Assembly: GCA_019614645.1 (NCBI GenBank)
Contig: JABWDB010000005.1
Coordinates: 16,109,001 to 16,173,000, forward strand
Reading direction: 5' to 3'
From: Stratiolaelaps scimitus
Taxonomy: Eukaryota > Arthropoda > Arachnida > Mesostigmata > Laelapidae
Length of the DNA stretch: 64,000 bases
How positions within the stretch are numbered: position 1 is the stretch's first letter; the number at the start of each line of letters is the position of its first letter. The notes beneath the pieces were generated by a model. It saw only the letters and a list, made by a program, of their open reading frames with translations, was not told the origin of the DNA and did no database searches. Position numbers and translations under genes: made by a program. Shown here in pieces: positions 24,501-37,757 of the stretch.

Positions 24501-24790
24501 GCGACACCGATGTCTGATTGAACTGATTGATAATAATATTTGAAATATAATTATCTAATAATATATCCCCATTGCCTTCGCAGGTGCAATCAATTCTTAG
24601 TTTCCCTCAATTAGTTGCTTAAATCAATCAATATACTTTCCAACTACCTGTGGCAAAGCACCCTTTCTCCAATCCCACAGTGAATTTCGAGGTCTCCCGA
24701 GCCGGCCTTTCGCTGAGCAGATAACTGTTCAATTAAATCCCGATTGAAATCACAAACATGATCGTTCTCGGGAATCACGGTCACATCCAT
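21563..24790 (-). CDS. Small BTB/POZ-domain protein
   Basis: Three minus-strand exons join in phase: 24790-24648 (143 nt, ATG in a strong context agaccATGG), 23398-23257 (142 nt) and 21937-21563 (375 nt, TGA at 21565-21563), giving 219 aa. Donors gtagtt and gtaaat and acceptors ttag and cag are usable. The first exon junction rebuilds a BTB core, DLEIHCGIGERVLCHRAVLA (residues 32-51; compare the family's D-x-x-x..HR-x-vLAA pattern). It is followed by VVERFVDMCYEVNEVRLDPA and ELPAILEIANEFRLKDPLRK, the usual BTB C-terminal helices. After that come a BACK-like helical stretch with SIKRVEVDLRWTQLLFHWWD (about 132-151) and a short polar tail. No Kelch repeats, zinc fingers or MATH domain follow. 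BTB domains dimerise and many bind Cullin-3; whether this one does is unknown. I cannot name an orthologue. Confidence 0.83.
22780..22820. repeat. Perfect 16-bp inverted repeat
   Basis: CTTGAAATGTATCGTG (22780-22795) and CACGATACATTTCAAG (22805-22820) are exact reverse complements around a 9-base loop. It lies in the large intron of the BTB gene. Confidence 0.95.
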
Positions 24791-27121
24791 GGTCTTCTTC
24801 TTAGTTTTCGGCGTTTTGAACTTCAGCACTACACAGAGATCGGAGATGTATTTGCGGGTTTTATATTGGCTTATATTTGTAAATCTATACAAATGTATAC
24901 TTTATATTCACTTACATACGCTGATAACTCTGTTGGGTTTTCTCTAACGACAGCGACTTACACGCTAACGCGCAGGTATAATATGTAATGACCATTACAA
25001 AATCGTAAAAGAACTAATTGTACATTATCTGTGTTGTTTTTTTGCTATTTCTACAAATAAATCAATTCGAAACTGATCACAGAACGTACTGTTTGTCGTT
25101 AAGGCAAGTAACTGTCAGTGAATCAATGTCGCGAACACACTTGACGACGAAGGGTCAACAATCCGATGGGAGTTTTATGTCTTGTGGGACTGCGTAGCGT
25201 TGACGCCTTGGGCGTAAACTCGTTAGCTTTCTGACCCCAATATCGCAAGGGATAGAGGCAAACCGCTATATCACACTGGCAGATTGATCACGATCGTGTC
25301 TAATTATTGGTTCAGTCTGTTAAAAAGGAAGATCTTTTGAGGCCGATGCTGGACGTCACGCAGACACTTAGGCTGGCACCATCAGACCAATGCCAGCGCC
25401 ATATCTACTTTTCGTCGCGCCCGGCACTGAGGCTTTCAAAGCACTTACTTTCCTGCACACCAATTGGGTACACATTGTTATCGCAGTAGTGAGCATTTAT
25501 AAAGCAAATATATATATATATATATATTGATAATATTTGAGTTGCCACCACCCTGCCCTTGACAATCCGCTCATGCTTATGGACAACAGTGAACATACTG
25601 GAGGCGTATACCAGAGCAGTCAGCTAGAAGCTGCATCATTCTTAATTACTCGAGAGATGACTGGTCAAAGTTTCGATATGTTTGTGTCCTGAAGGAATTG
25701 CGTAGTAAATCAAGGCTGCATTCACTAATTGCCTTTCGGTTTTGTGCTTATCTAAATCGCAGGTGAGTAATAGTTAAATATCTGCCTTAAGGACTTAAGG
25801 CAGAATGAAATGTGTGCGAGTTAAGTGCCTAAGTATGCTCTGAATAATGCTTGGTGAATCGGCTTAGAGTGGTTGGCGTTGATCGTTACCTAATGTGTTC
25901 AGGGCATTTGTACCAATGTTTTTGCATCATAATTAGGAAGAATGCTAAAGATAACTTGAAGAAGTCCAAACATCTTATGTCAGTGCCAGTTACCCGGTGA
26001 TATATTTCCAAGGTTTCGGACGTGATATACAATTTTTCAACCTACGTAGCCCTGTCACTAATCAGTATCCAAAAAAAGACCAACCCACAACACCAATGCG
26101 TACAATGAAAAAACAGTTCAATGGTATGATTTCGTGTTTAACATTTAAGAACAAACTTCTTCGGGATGAACGCGCTAGATTCTCAGATATCTCCTTATCC
26201 ACTTAGTACCTTTTCAGGACCGAATAAACAGTCAAGAGTGATGTATATATAGATATTATATCTAAAGTTAAAGAGCGTCCACACGAAATACACTGCTCAA
26301 TCCCTCCCCTTTGCTCGGCAGTGACTCGTGGACAAACATAAAAATTCTATGAAGTGCTAAACGCTGAACCACTGAATGCAAATGTGATTTTATTACAGGT
26401 TTACGCAGCTTGCGATTGTGAAGCATTTCATGCGATGTGACGTCAACGATATTCCTTCCACCCGCTCAAGCAAATCTCTAGCGGAAGGAGCTAGCGGCAT
26501 GATTGGTAGGAGCCGCTTATTTCAAGACAGACAAAACTGCTGATGATGCGAAGCCCCTTCAGTGGCTTCTAGTAACTTCCGGTGTGTGCCATCTAATCAG
26601 TAATTAAGCACATACTGAGAGTGAACCTGAAACCTGACGTTTTATTTTTATGGCAAACTGGAAATACTACAAGACGTTGGCGTCAGCCACGTATTCTGAT
26701 CGAATAACACATTATAAACGGTAACGTCAGTAATAGTGGTAATACTAATGGTCAATGCGTAAGAATTCTAGGATTTCGCTAGCATGTGTTGGAGTGTTAA
26801 TTCTACGAAATGTCTCAATCACGCAGCAAAGAAATCTCAATAAATTTCGGTAGAGATACCGCGATCGTTGTCAAGCCTCCCTCCCCGACGATACAAACTC
26901 GCTTCTTTTTTATGAACTGTTAACTGCAAAACGATTAAATTCCTCGGTAATCACTATCAGTGGCCGCCAATGCGGCAACAGTGTTCTACACGTATCGCCC
27001 TCGAGTAATAGTCCAATCCCCCAATGGACGAATGTTCATCCAGTCGTTAGGCTCAAAGTAATCAATGCCATCTTATCGATAAAAAAATACGAGTAAAAAT
27101 AATGAACTGTAGTATATTCCT

Positions 27122-27175
<54 letters not shown>

Positions 27176-27269
27176 TGCTACTATAACAATAACATTATTA
27201 TGACGGTATTGTAAAAAGCAAAAGCCAATCCCTTTGTCATATATCATAGTTCTATTTGTGCGCCGTCAA
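24791..27269. other. Intergenic, no gene recognised
   Basis: Upstream flank of the BTB gene, then AT-rich sequence with short ORFs only. (TA)n occurs at about 25508-25527 and 27125-27175. I see no promoter motif that stands out. Confidence 0.45.
27125..27175. repeat. (TA)n microsatellite, about 50 bp
   Basis: Uninterrupted TA run about 100 bases upstream of the GC-rich block that begins near 27270. Confidence 0.95.
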
Positions 27270-28472
27270 ATTTACAGGATTCAACTGTTGTTGGTCTCTG
27301 GGACACTCGAAATCTTTCTTTCAAATCATTGCAGACACTCTGCAGTCTTCCTTCTATGGCAGGCCTCAGTACCGCTTTGTAGGATTGGTTCCCCCCCCCC
27401 AGGCAGGAAGGGGACTATATATTAGGAACGGTTATAGTGTTGGCCAGGAAAGGGATTATTCATCATCTTCATCCTTTTCTTGGCCTTACCCGGAAGGTAG
27501 CTCATGCTGGATTTATCCCCAGGGGCCTGATTATGCCTCCCCCATCTCCCGTCCATACAATTCCGCAGTGAAGGAGTGTTGCTGTCGCCGTTGCTGCTGC
27601 TGTGTTGGCTCGCTCGGGGAGATCGAGAAACGATGCGATCGGAGTCGAGACGAGCGCGAGGTGGCTAGCTGTCTGTCATGGTATCATGGCACGCTATTTC
27701 TAGCCGCGTACCGCCACCAGCAGCAGCAACATCAAGAGCTCGCCATCTATTATACCACTCGTGTGACTCTGGCGACTCTGCGAGCCGCTAGCCGGCATTA
27801 CGTCGCTACGCGATGAGCGACCGGCTGGCTGTACAGTCCTGCATCACGGGATCCCGCCTGCCCCATCGGCATCTACACAAGTGAGCACACTTTTCGCCCC
27901 GACCTAGTAGTCGTACCAGTAGTGTCGTTGTCGTCGTCTGTCCTGGACAGCTTTACAGCCTGCGGTTGACGGCACAGCAGCAGCAGCAGCGGCAGCACCG
28001 GCGGCGGTGGCGGCAGCGACGGCATTAGCAGTCCAGCGCTGTAACTGACTGTTGCTGTTTGCGATGAATTGACTCTCACTCTGTTCGCGACAGGCGACTC
28101 GAATGCTGGGAATAGCTGACGAGTGATTCCAGACGACCACTACAGCTACTTTGCTGCTGCTGCTGTTGTTACTATTGCCGTTACGAAAATTCGCAACGCG
28201 CAGTCCAGTCAACTCTGTTGTCTGCTGTGAGCGGGTGGTGGTGTTAGTGTATCGAAGGATCTCTGTGTGCGACAACAATTCAAAGAAGAGTCCGCCAAAG
28301 AAGTTGCGGACCGGCGCATCGGAGGAAACACCGTAGCCGAGTTCAATCGGAGGGCGACAAGCGAGGATTCAGGTGGTAGTACAGGAGCACCAACAAAATC
28401 AAACGTTCTCCTCCTGCAAGATCCATCTGCCGCTACAGCAGCTGCTTACACGAAACACCGCTACACTAACAG
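27270..28472 (+). promoter_or_regulatory. GC-rich CAG/GTC-repeat block; candidate promoter and 5'-UTR exon
   Basis: Composition changes sharply from AT-rich flanks to a 1.2-kb GC-rich, CpG-containing block with CAG, GCC and GTC runs (27577-27605, 27715-27735, 27975-28020, 28150-28175). ORFs are open on both strands because of composition, not protein character. A donor-like AACAG|gtacta lies at 28472/28473 on the plus strand. The next plus-strand gene is Lasp, whose first recognised exon has an acceptor 9 kb downstream, so this may be a distal Lasp 5'-UTR exon. It could equally belong to an unseen gene. Confidence 0.3.
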
Positions 28473-31400
28473 GTACTAATGCATAGCTGTTATAAGATGG
28501 TTGCGAATTCTGCTATTGGCGCTGATTATGTGTGCGGTCTTGAACTTGGATCCGATGGTGGTAATTATTCGGCTTTTCGGTTCTCCACCAATAGAGTCTC
28601 TTTGCGGTAACAACGCTATCAACAGCTGCTCTGAGCTCCTTTATCTGATGTGTGCTTTGTTGCAAAGTGTGCGTGTCAAAGCAAAGGGGATAACAACAAA
28701 TACGATGATGGTAGTGTTATGTTATTCAATCACTGCTAATGAGGGGCGTAATTGGACGTGATCCCCAGCTAAGCAGCTAAGCTGGTGTTGTTCTTAGAAC
28801 ATATGCACTTCGTTTGTCTCAATTATCTCAGTGGAAAATTCATTGATAGTATATAAGTTCTTTGCAATGTTATCCATTGCGTAGAGAAGTCAACGCGCCG
28901 AACATTCGATGGCACCGCCGACTCAGGATATCGAGTAAACAGTCAGTAGGTATTTCTAGTTTCAGACTGGTAGCAGCAAAAACTTGTCTCTCATAAGGTG
29001 TTCATACTCTCCATTTTTCTGTAGTTGATTATCTAATCAACTTCTACTGTGTATTCTTTGTTTTTTATTAAAATTAAGCAAGTAATCAGTTAGATAAGCA
29101 GTTACTGTATGTTCGGAGACTAAAAAACTAACTATCAGAAGCAGAGTTTGATTGATTGAGAACATCAACTCCAAAAAATAAATCGAAGACATTCAGATAT
29201 ATATATATATATATATATTCACCAGAAGCGGCGGCTAGAGCAGGAAGATGACGATGCTTTTCAATCGCAGGTTAACCACGATTACAAAAAAAAAGAAATT
29301 GATCAACAAACAGTGACCATGTAATTTTGAAATCTAGCAGAACATGCTGCTGTGTCTTCATGACAAAGAAAACGTTATAAGAACAATCGCAGATAAGCAC
29401 AGTCTATTGTAAGCGAATTAGGCAAACGCGGCCACCCAAAAGAACTGAACTTCTAGTTACTCGAACAGAAGATTGGTTAAGAGAATACGATCGTCGAAAA
29501 TTCTCAACTATGTACAGCCTACAGAATACTGCTGAAAGCTCAACTCTATCATAGACTATGTGTCATCGTCAGGATGTTTATATCATGTGACTATTCCAAG
29601 AAAATGTATCTGAGAAGGACAGCATAAACAACCTAGCTCATAGGGACTTCTTCAATTAGTAACTTTTCATTACCTATTTACTAAGTATTTTTTTGCTATT
29701 TTGATAAGATTATTTATTGTATATAAAGTTTATTTTAATTTATTCAATTTTTAAATTTTTCTGTGAAGTACGAATTATTTTTATATATTTTTTTCATTTA
29801 CATTAAACTGATGTAGGCAGCGATCTTGAAACGCAGCTGCAATTTATCAATTGTGTTTCCATGATGTGTTTCGAATTGTGTGAGTTGTACGTACGCCGTA
29901 AAGTCAACCACTTAAGTCAAGCAACGATATGGTGTCCAATATCTACAGCTTGGCATGAATCCGTGTTCTTATTTATATGGATAGCGGGCGCAAAATCGCT
30001 CCACGATTAGGAGGAGAGCGAGTCATATTCGAATGATCTTAATGCCGGTAAACTGGACTGCACATGATGAATTTTTGAATGACGTCAAAAGTCGTTTAGC
30101 AAAGTTGTGCTAAACGACATGCGAGTTTTTCCTTTAAGGAATTTTTACTTGATTTAGAAATTAAGTGAAAATTTTGCTGGTAGTGAATTGGAGACAGCTG
30201 TAAATGTTTAAGCTCAAGTGGGGAACAGAAAGACTACGGTATAGCAGAAATGGCGTGAATCTGCTTAGGCTGCGGCGGGTGTTTCCAGTGAGGACTGTAA
30301 CCGAGCCAGTCACTATAGTGTCCACCACAATATAAAGGTTTGTCAATGTATAATCTAAATGCGCAGTTGCTGTGATCAACACGAGTTTGTACGTCGAACT
30401 AATAGACTCTCGTCAATCAGCATGCGCGAAGAGAAGGCGAGGCGTTAGTGTCAAATCAAAATGAATCTGTTCAATTTCGTCGAAGCGATCCCGAGTTATG
30501 TGTGGAAACTTCCTCATCCATCTAGCTTCTAGCCTCCATACGTGGGTTAAGATAACCGCAGCGCTATTAACAGTTGGCTGAAGACAAACACGAATTTTCA
30601 TCTCTCTCTGTTATTATAACACCACCTGAGTCTTTCTTTTCTTGGCTGTTTTGAGAGGTACGCAATAACTAAGCCCGCCTGCACCGACCATTAGCTAGGG
30701 GTATTTCGTATGGCCTCGGCTCGACCTGATACATGTATATGCGCTTATAAGAAACTCAAGCTAATCGCCAAAATATGTGTGAATGAATCGCAGTTCGTAG
30801 AATACGCCGTATGCTGGGGTTGTCCACAACTAATTAGAGGATAGAAAACATTGAAACACTGCCAGCACCCCATGCTCTTGTTATTCAAACGATATTTAAC
30901 ATTACAGTTAGTCATAATCAAAGAATACGCATATTTAAGTTTCGATTGTATTTAGAACGGTCGCCTCGCAATCGCTGTTGAGTTATACTCTTTCGGATGT
31001 CTTTCAGAATCGAAATTGGCATGCCCTGTAGCCAGTTGAATGCTTAGGAAGTCCTTTCATCTCAACGTTGCTAGGAAATCAGTTGCCATCTCATCTTTTT
31101 CCCCTACGAAAATACACATCTATAGCCTATCCGATTTGGACACCAGCCATGAATTAGTCGGCTGTATTCAACAGATGGAAGTATCTTGTTACCGTATCTT
31201 AGTAAGCCGTTTATTTTTCTCTCAGAGTCCACGCTTCGTACGTACTTGACGCTGCAGTAGTACGACTATGCTAACTAAGTCTATTGACAATTTGCAAAAT
31301 GATTAATTAGCCCGACGCGTGGTTGAATGATTATCCTGGCTTTCGAACACATTGAGGGGCTGGTGCGGTGAGTAATCCTGTTTGGAATCTGGCAAAGCTA

Positions 31401-31744
31401 ATTTGAAAATGATTTCATGGAAAACCCCACTGTGCTATCGTAAAGCCTGTCAGGAAGTTGTGAATCGGTGACAACAAAATCTCGCCTAAATCCCGGTTGC
31501 TGGATAGCTGGCAGTTCGGAGTCTACGATTGACGTAAGGTCGAACAACTCGACGTTAGTGGTAGTGTCTCTCATGAAACCAGTCTGGATGGAGGCCGATG
31601 AGTCACAGCAGAGATTACCACTGAGATTTTACAGCGGAGTTTTACAGTGGAGCTCTGAGTCTCATGTGGCAAATAGTTGAAACATGAGCAATGTATTCGC
31701 ACCTCTGTTAGAGATAATGCTTATGCGAGTGAACTCAGAGAAGG

Positions 31745-31776
<32 letters not shown>

Positions 31777-34700
31777 CGAGAGAGAAACACGCCTATTTCA
31801 TGCGTGAGCCATGTAGTGGCACATTTTGAATAGAAAATTTCATGAAATAACGAGACAATCTATACTTTTGCAGCACAAGTAGCGTGTCAAGCAAACTATA
31901 AGAGGACCGCCCGTTTCCAACAGACATTTAGGACAATTTCACAGTATCATCATGGCGTCTAAGCAAGATACCAATTTCCAAATATATTTTTTACATCCAC
32001 TTAGGTAACATGCATTGAATGAACTTGTGAGTAAGTGCAGATATCTCATGTTAACATGATAGAGGATCTATCATACACCCGGTGATCAAATCACTCAACG
32101 AAACAAGTCACATGGACATAAATTATCGGGAGCAATAATCTGTCGATAAATTCGTGCCAGCGAGTATTGTCTGAACAGAGATGAAGTAGTGCCCTGTGGC
32201 TGTTTGCGCTAGGCCTCTCATTCGTGTGTGGAGAAATGTAGATAAAAATAGAAATCAGGTTTCCTATTGTTGTGCTGACCTGCTGTCAACAACAGCCAAT
32301 TGCTGATCATACGTAACGGGAGCCATTTTGCGTGGCCACTCTAACGTCCATCGGGGGGTCTTCTGATAAGATTCACATATTGTGGACGCTTCATGCAGCT
32401 TTTGCAGGATGCTTAGAAATATATACGTGTATGCGTTTGAATCAACAGTATTGTATAAGTCACTCATTGGAGTCAGTGGGACCGTATGTGTAGTAGATTT
32501 TGGCAGAGTCTAAATCGATTCTGTTATGCAAACATGCTGACTATATATATATATATATATATATATTGGAATCTTTGGAATCACGGCTCCCTGAACCATC
32601 CATCATTGTAAACTTCCGCACTAGTTTGAATGCTCTTCTCTAGGAGTCATACGCTTTATATTACTAGCGTACAGTGACTTTTATGTCATATGTCCTTGTT
32701 TGTTTTCGCCGTTTTTTTTCTTTTCTATTTTTATGTACACCAGAACTTGAGCGTTACCAAATCGCCTTTCGTTAGTGAACTCGAAATTAAATGAGTTGAT
32801 ATATATATATATAGATAAGCTTGTCACTCGAGGAAGACCTCGAGCCTGACATTTTTACTCTTGTCCTTTTCTATTTCATGCCATATATTGCATTCACTGT
32901 TCACACCTCGTAGCACAACTTGATGCTGCTTACCGGCATCACAGGTCTGAATGGTTTCAAGTAGATGGGATTTTGTTATAAACCACCTTTTCATTTTTAA
33001 ATTGTCGCACGGATTTTTGGATGCTCCAACCGAAACTAGTCAAATCTTGCTGTCAAATTGCTAATTCCTTTAGCCGAACCTTGCAGAAACTATTGAATAG
33101 AAGCAGATTTTTCGTCTCGGAGGCTTTGGGTGGGCGCCCACAGCAGTTCATATTCCCGCCACCTCATTATCACATTTTAACGGCACAAGGGATCATCGGC
33201 TCGTTCACCTAAAAAGAAAGGCGCATGTTACTCATAGCAATAGGATGCGTCCATAGTAAATATTCGGTACCGGCGTGGTGCGAGAAACAGCTAACCAAAA
33301 GTAACTTTGGAACGACCTTTGCAGTGCCAAAGAATCACTTAGCTATATCATTCCCATACTACGTAGTGGTTTGCCGTTTGGGGAGTCATATTTTTTGCAT
33401 TCATTTGATGTCGCCGTATCGTGCTTTTGCCGTCGCACTGACGGGAAAACGCGAGGCTCCACAGAGAGGTATTAGCATCTAATACTTAAAGTCTGTGGAT
33501 ATGACTGTTCTCTCATAGCGATGGCGGGCGAAGCCTGGGAAAAATATCGAGCATTGATTCAATGTAAGTAGGGCTTTATACATAAAAAAAAATATCTCAT
33601 TTGAAGGTCGATATGTGGATGCCAACACTCCTAAAAAGATGGACGCAGTTATTGTGAAGGGCGATGATATATTCTATAAAATTTCCTACTCCTGCGAAAT
33701 TATCACTACTGAGCTTTAAGAAGTTGATTGCGGTGAAGCTACTACTCGCAAATCACACCGTGTTTATCGGTATTTACCAATGTCGAGATATACCATAGAC
33801 AACGCTTCGGTTCACGTCGATTGAAACTCGCACGATTATGTTGAGCCCTCAGCTGAGAAATATACTAAGAATCGCTTTATAAAATAAGATTAAGCAAGCA
33901 GCATGCTTGTTCCAACTCGACGCGTTCAACAAGCTTTGGTTTTAATTATTTGTCAGCACATGAGAGCATTTCTTGATTACTCGATCTACAATAGATTATA
34001 TTCTACCTAGGTAGACAAGCCAAACTTTAAGTGTGAACACTGACTAAATGTACCGTCGCGTTGCGGTTTGCCTCGAACTCAATTCAATATAACGTCATTA
34101 TTTAAAATTAATTCATTATTATTTACCACTGATCATCCATGGGTCGATTTGTTTGACTTGATGTTGATACATATACTCACATACCGATTCATTATAAAAA
34201 GATCATATTCTATTTTTAAATGTGTGCCACATAGCACAAATTGTATTATGGAATGCATAGCCATTACGATAGCCACAGATGTAAGTGCTGCAAATATATC
34301 TATGATTATCAATTATCTATGATTATTAATCATAGCTGCCGATGCCTCGTAAGCCATTTGCTGCGTTAACTGAGAAAAGTATCGCGGCAAAATCCAATTA
34401 CATATTACTCACAAACGTAACGACTACCGGTCTACAGTGAGTATATATGGCTAATTCAATGAGTTTGTACACGTCAGAGGCAAACGACACGAACGCGACA
34501 AACGAGCCTCTACAATTCCTATGGTCGATGTCGCGATGCAATGCTGTTCAACATACAATATAGCCTTGTAAAGTCGCCGTCAAAATATTCGCACAGATCG
34601 ACTCTTCCACTCAATCGCATTTCACATAAGTGAAGTCCGAAGCAACAAGAATTGTGTCGCATGTGATCAACAGTTTTAATGCCGAATTCAATCACGTTGA

Positions 34701-35215
34701 TGACCATGCCCGGCACTCACCGTGTCGCTATTTGAATTCGCATGATTCACATTGTACGCGGTCAACAATTGATTGTGGCGAACTCTTTGCTTGTTAGCTT
34801 TGCCGACGAATTCGACAGCTACATGTGCCATTGTGACAATCGACAAGGCGCAACATTGCTAGTTGTGTGAACTTGCATTTCTTCCAGTTCGTGTTCTAAA
34901 AAAAGGTCTTTCTTAACTCATTCGAATCTTGGTGTTTCCAAGATTTTACGAGGCAAGTATGACGGGATACACTGTCATATACTCTCTGAATAGTGTTAAC
35001 CAAAAGCCAAAATACAAAGTTCTCTTTCATATTTTTGTGTTCTGAGATTGGCTAGCAAACACGCTAATAGCATTATACTACTATTATACTACATCCATAC
35101 GATACTATGCGAATATCGTAGGATACCTCCAATTCACATTTAACACCAACGTTACCAGCTTAAGTTAAGGGCAGAACTAGCGCATAAGCGTTCGCGTGTT
35201 GTGATTTACGAACGA
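28473..35215. other. Long AT-rich stretch without recognised genes
   Basis: Only short ORFs without family resemblance. It contains (TA)n at about 29199-29218, 32543-32566 and 32799-32812, a (GAAA)n run at about 31744-31768, and a perfect 11-bp hairpin at 30091-30118. It may be a long 5' intron of Lasp. Confidence 0.4.
30091..30118. repeat. Perfect 11-bp hairpin
   Basis: GTCGTTTAGCA and TGCTAAACGAC are exact reverse complements around a 6-base loop. There is no T-run after it, so there is no reason to call it a terminator. Confidence 0.9.
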
Positions 35216-35575
35216 AGGTGGTCGGCGTACCTGTTAATGTAAAACAAATGGCCGCAGGTTGCGTTTGTCGCGATGTCAGACGGAACAACACAGAGAAACA
35301 CGTGAAGGACTCATGGGAAGGGAAGAAACAATCAGGGACGTGGGTGAAGTTATCTGTAGGTCGTGTCCATGTTGTCATTTGTTTGTGTGCGATATGCATC
35401 TACCTGTGCGGAAAAGGGAACACCTTTCGACTGAACTCCATCTCTCTCTCTCTCTCTCTCTCTTCGCGAAGGCGACCACCGTTGTCGCAACAATTACACT
35501 ACTCTGTGCGATTGTCCTCCAGCCTTGGCTCCTTCGACTGCAACAACAGCCGCAGCGGTGGCTGCTACACGATGG
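35216..35575 (+). promoter_or_regulatory. GC-rich block with (CT)n; candidate alternative first exon
   Basis: A (CT)n run at about 35442-35463 (GAGA-type on the other strand) is followed by GC-rich CAA/CAG sequence that ends GCTACACGATGG|gtgaga, a strong donor at 35576. It lies 2.1 kb upstream of the Lasp acceptor at 37698, so it may be an alternative 5' exon of Lasp. If spliced to that exon, the ATG at its end would enter the short uORF-bearing leader. Confidence 0.3.
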
Positions 35576-35913
35576 GTGAGAGTCCGTGGCGGACGTGGGT
35601 TTGTGTTCCGACGAAGCTGCTGCTACGCACCCGTGGCAGACCGGGAAATTTATTCTATATCATACAGAAGCGTCGGGACGCTGTGCCAGCTGCATGTGTG
35701 TGACAGTCGATCCTTGTGGTGCTTTTCGCACCACAGGTGCAGCTGTAACAGCTTGAACTTTGCTGTCCGAAGTTGACGATATTTCAAAGCCCTGATTTTT
35801 TAATGCCTCCGGAATGACCCATTATTAATGTAATAGCCAGGAGCTCTTCATCTCCGTTGCATTTGTTAACTTACCCGAATGAATATTCTTTCCATTTATA
35901 CGATATTTTTCAT

Positions 35914-35916
<3 letters not shown>

Positions 35917-35947
<31 letters not shown>

Positions 35948-35974
35948 ATGAAGTATATATATATATATATATAT
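35917..35974. repeat. Two (TA)n runs forming a hairpin
   Basis: CATGTTTA-(TA)n-TAAACATG (about 35910-35950) makes a self-complementary unit, followed closely by a second TA run at 35955-35974. Confidence 0.85.
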
Positions 35975-36022
35975 AATGTCGGAGCTCCATAAGCGTCCGT
36001 GTACGCAAAACGATATGTTCAA

Positions 36023-37698
36023 TCTGCGTATTTTGTCTATCTGATTCCGCTAGACGTTTCACATGAACAGCGAGATTCGGTAGGATACCGTAGTTAGCGT
36101 TCCACTCGACAGCCGACTCTGTGCCTATCCGGAGAGAAGAGGCACTCGTCATTGCCTTTGCCTTAGGCAAAATTGAGTATCAGGTCTGATTACGTCCATT
36201 GCCATTGCTGCTATACTGAGTAGCCGGCTACAAATTTACGCCGTTTGCGATGGTGTCGATACAACGGACTGTCTTCCGTCTTTGTGCCAGCCGCCAGTAC
36301 CACTGTACTACTATAACGCTCATAGGGACGGCGAGCGGCAATGCAAATTTGATACAATGACAATCGTACTGTTATCACAACAATCTCATCTCGAACGGTG
36401 GTGACCTGATGCGAGCGACGATTCGGAGCTTGGTTTGCATGAACTGTGGGTGTGGTGCCTGTAGTAGCAGTAGTACCGGAATGAAAACACGCACAAAGCA
36501 TATTATGTATAGGCCGGATGATCAAAAGCAATTCTAGCACGATGAAATCGAATACAGTTCTCGGTATTACTGCTATTTCTATAAAGGAATATAGCCGATC
36601 CTATCTGTACGCTATAAGCAGAGCATGACGTGGTTGTAAAGGTCTGATTCTATCCTTTCGTCGTGACAGCATCACGACCTTGCCACCGGAATGATCATAT
36701 CAGTCTTAGCTGATTAGCTGATTGCAGATGCGTGTCTCGCACCACTTCTAGTTGTTTCAGTATGATCATGGAGGTCATTACGATCTGTATAATATCTATG
36801 CATGTTTCTATGCTCGAATCGAATTGAAACATACCAAACATTCTCATCGGGACGTTGAGATCGTCTTACGAAGTTGCTTATAGCAATAAACAACTATTAT
36901 CATATACGATTACCATAAGCACACTGTGAAAATCTGTCGATGGACGTCCACATAGCAGAAAGTGCAAGCTTTCCCCACGATAGAAGTCCATCAACGCGAT
37001 TCCAATGCTGCCATATTTACGGGATTCTCAACTGCTGTAGCGGCCGTTTTCCCCGCATCGCGGTCGCCAATCCAAGTGTGCTCATATGCCCTTGAACAAA
37101 CCGCGTCTCGAGTGCCGTTTACAACTCAAGGTGGCGTCGACTCTCTATTTTTCGCGCATCGCGCATCGCGACAGGACGTCGCGTTGCCCGCAGCGGGATC
37201 GGGGGACGGACGCTCTTGGCGGATATCATCTCTTCAAAAGCCCACGACGCGCTCTGCTTATACGCAATGTCATTGTTGAAGGGGCAGACACGGAGCGCAG
37301 GTTTTCAATCACCCGACTACCTACAGCGGCGTAGATACACATATAGCAACGGGACAGACACAATCGAACAGAGCGTGTGTTCGTTGTGTCGCTGCGCGTC
37401 AACAACCTGCATGTTACTTATGTATATGCGGTCGTTGTTATCTGCCGCCCGCCTTTGTAACAATTGTAACTGGGCTGGCCATTATGGTAACGCGTCCTCT
37501 TGGCTATCGTCTCGGTCTCGTCGTTGTTGTTGTGCATTAATATAGCATTGTCGTGTTTAAATAAATTGACGATTCAGCCACAATACTTGGATTGGTACCG
37601 ATCAATATGTGACTCGATTATATTGACTCGAAGTATTGTGTACTAACAATATTATTACCGTATTCGTGATCTCGGAATGCGGCATCCCATATTTCCAG
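36023..37698. other. Lasp upstream region
   Basis: Bases 36960-37300 are GC-rich with several CpGs and the direct triplet cgcgcatcgcgcatcgcg near 37155, which may be another 5' region. A donor-like gcgcag|gttttc lies near 37300. No coding exon is recognised. The acceptor for the first Lasp exon (atttccag, 37698) closes the stretch. Confidence 0.35.
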
Positions 37699-37757
37699 AT
37701 TCGATGTTCATTGGTTGAGTTCTGAGCGGGGAGACATCGAATCGATACGAAGCAATC

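Noticed and set aside
27256..27816. 186-codon plus-strand ORF
   Set aside because: Cys, Ser and Gln runs track GC-rich triplet repeats. Other frames and the opposite strand are equally open nearby, and there is no domain.
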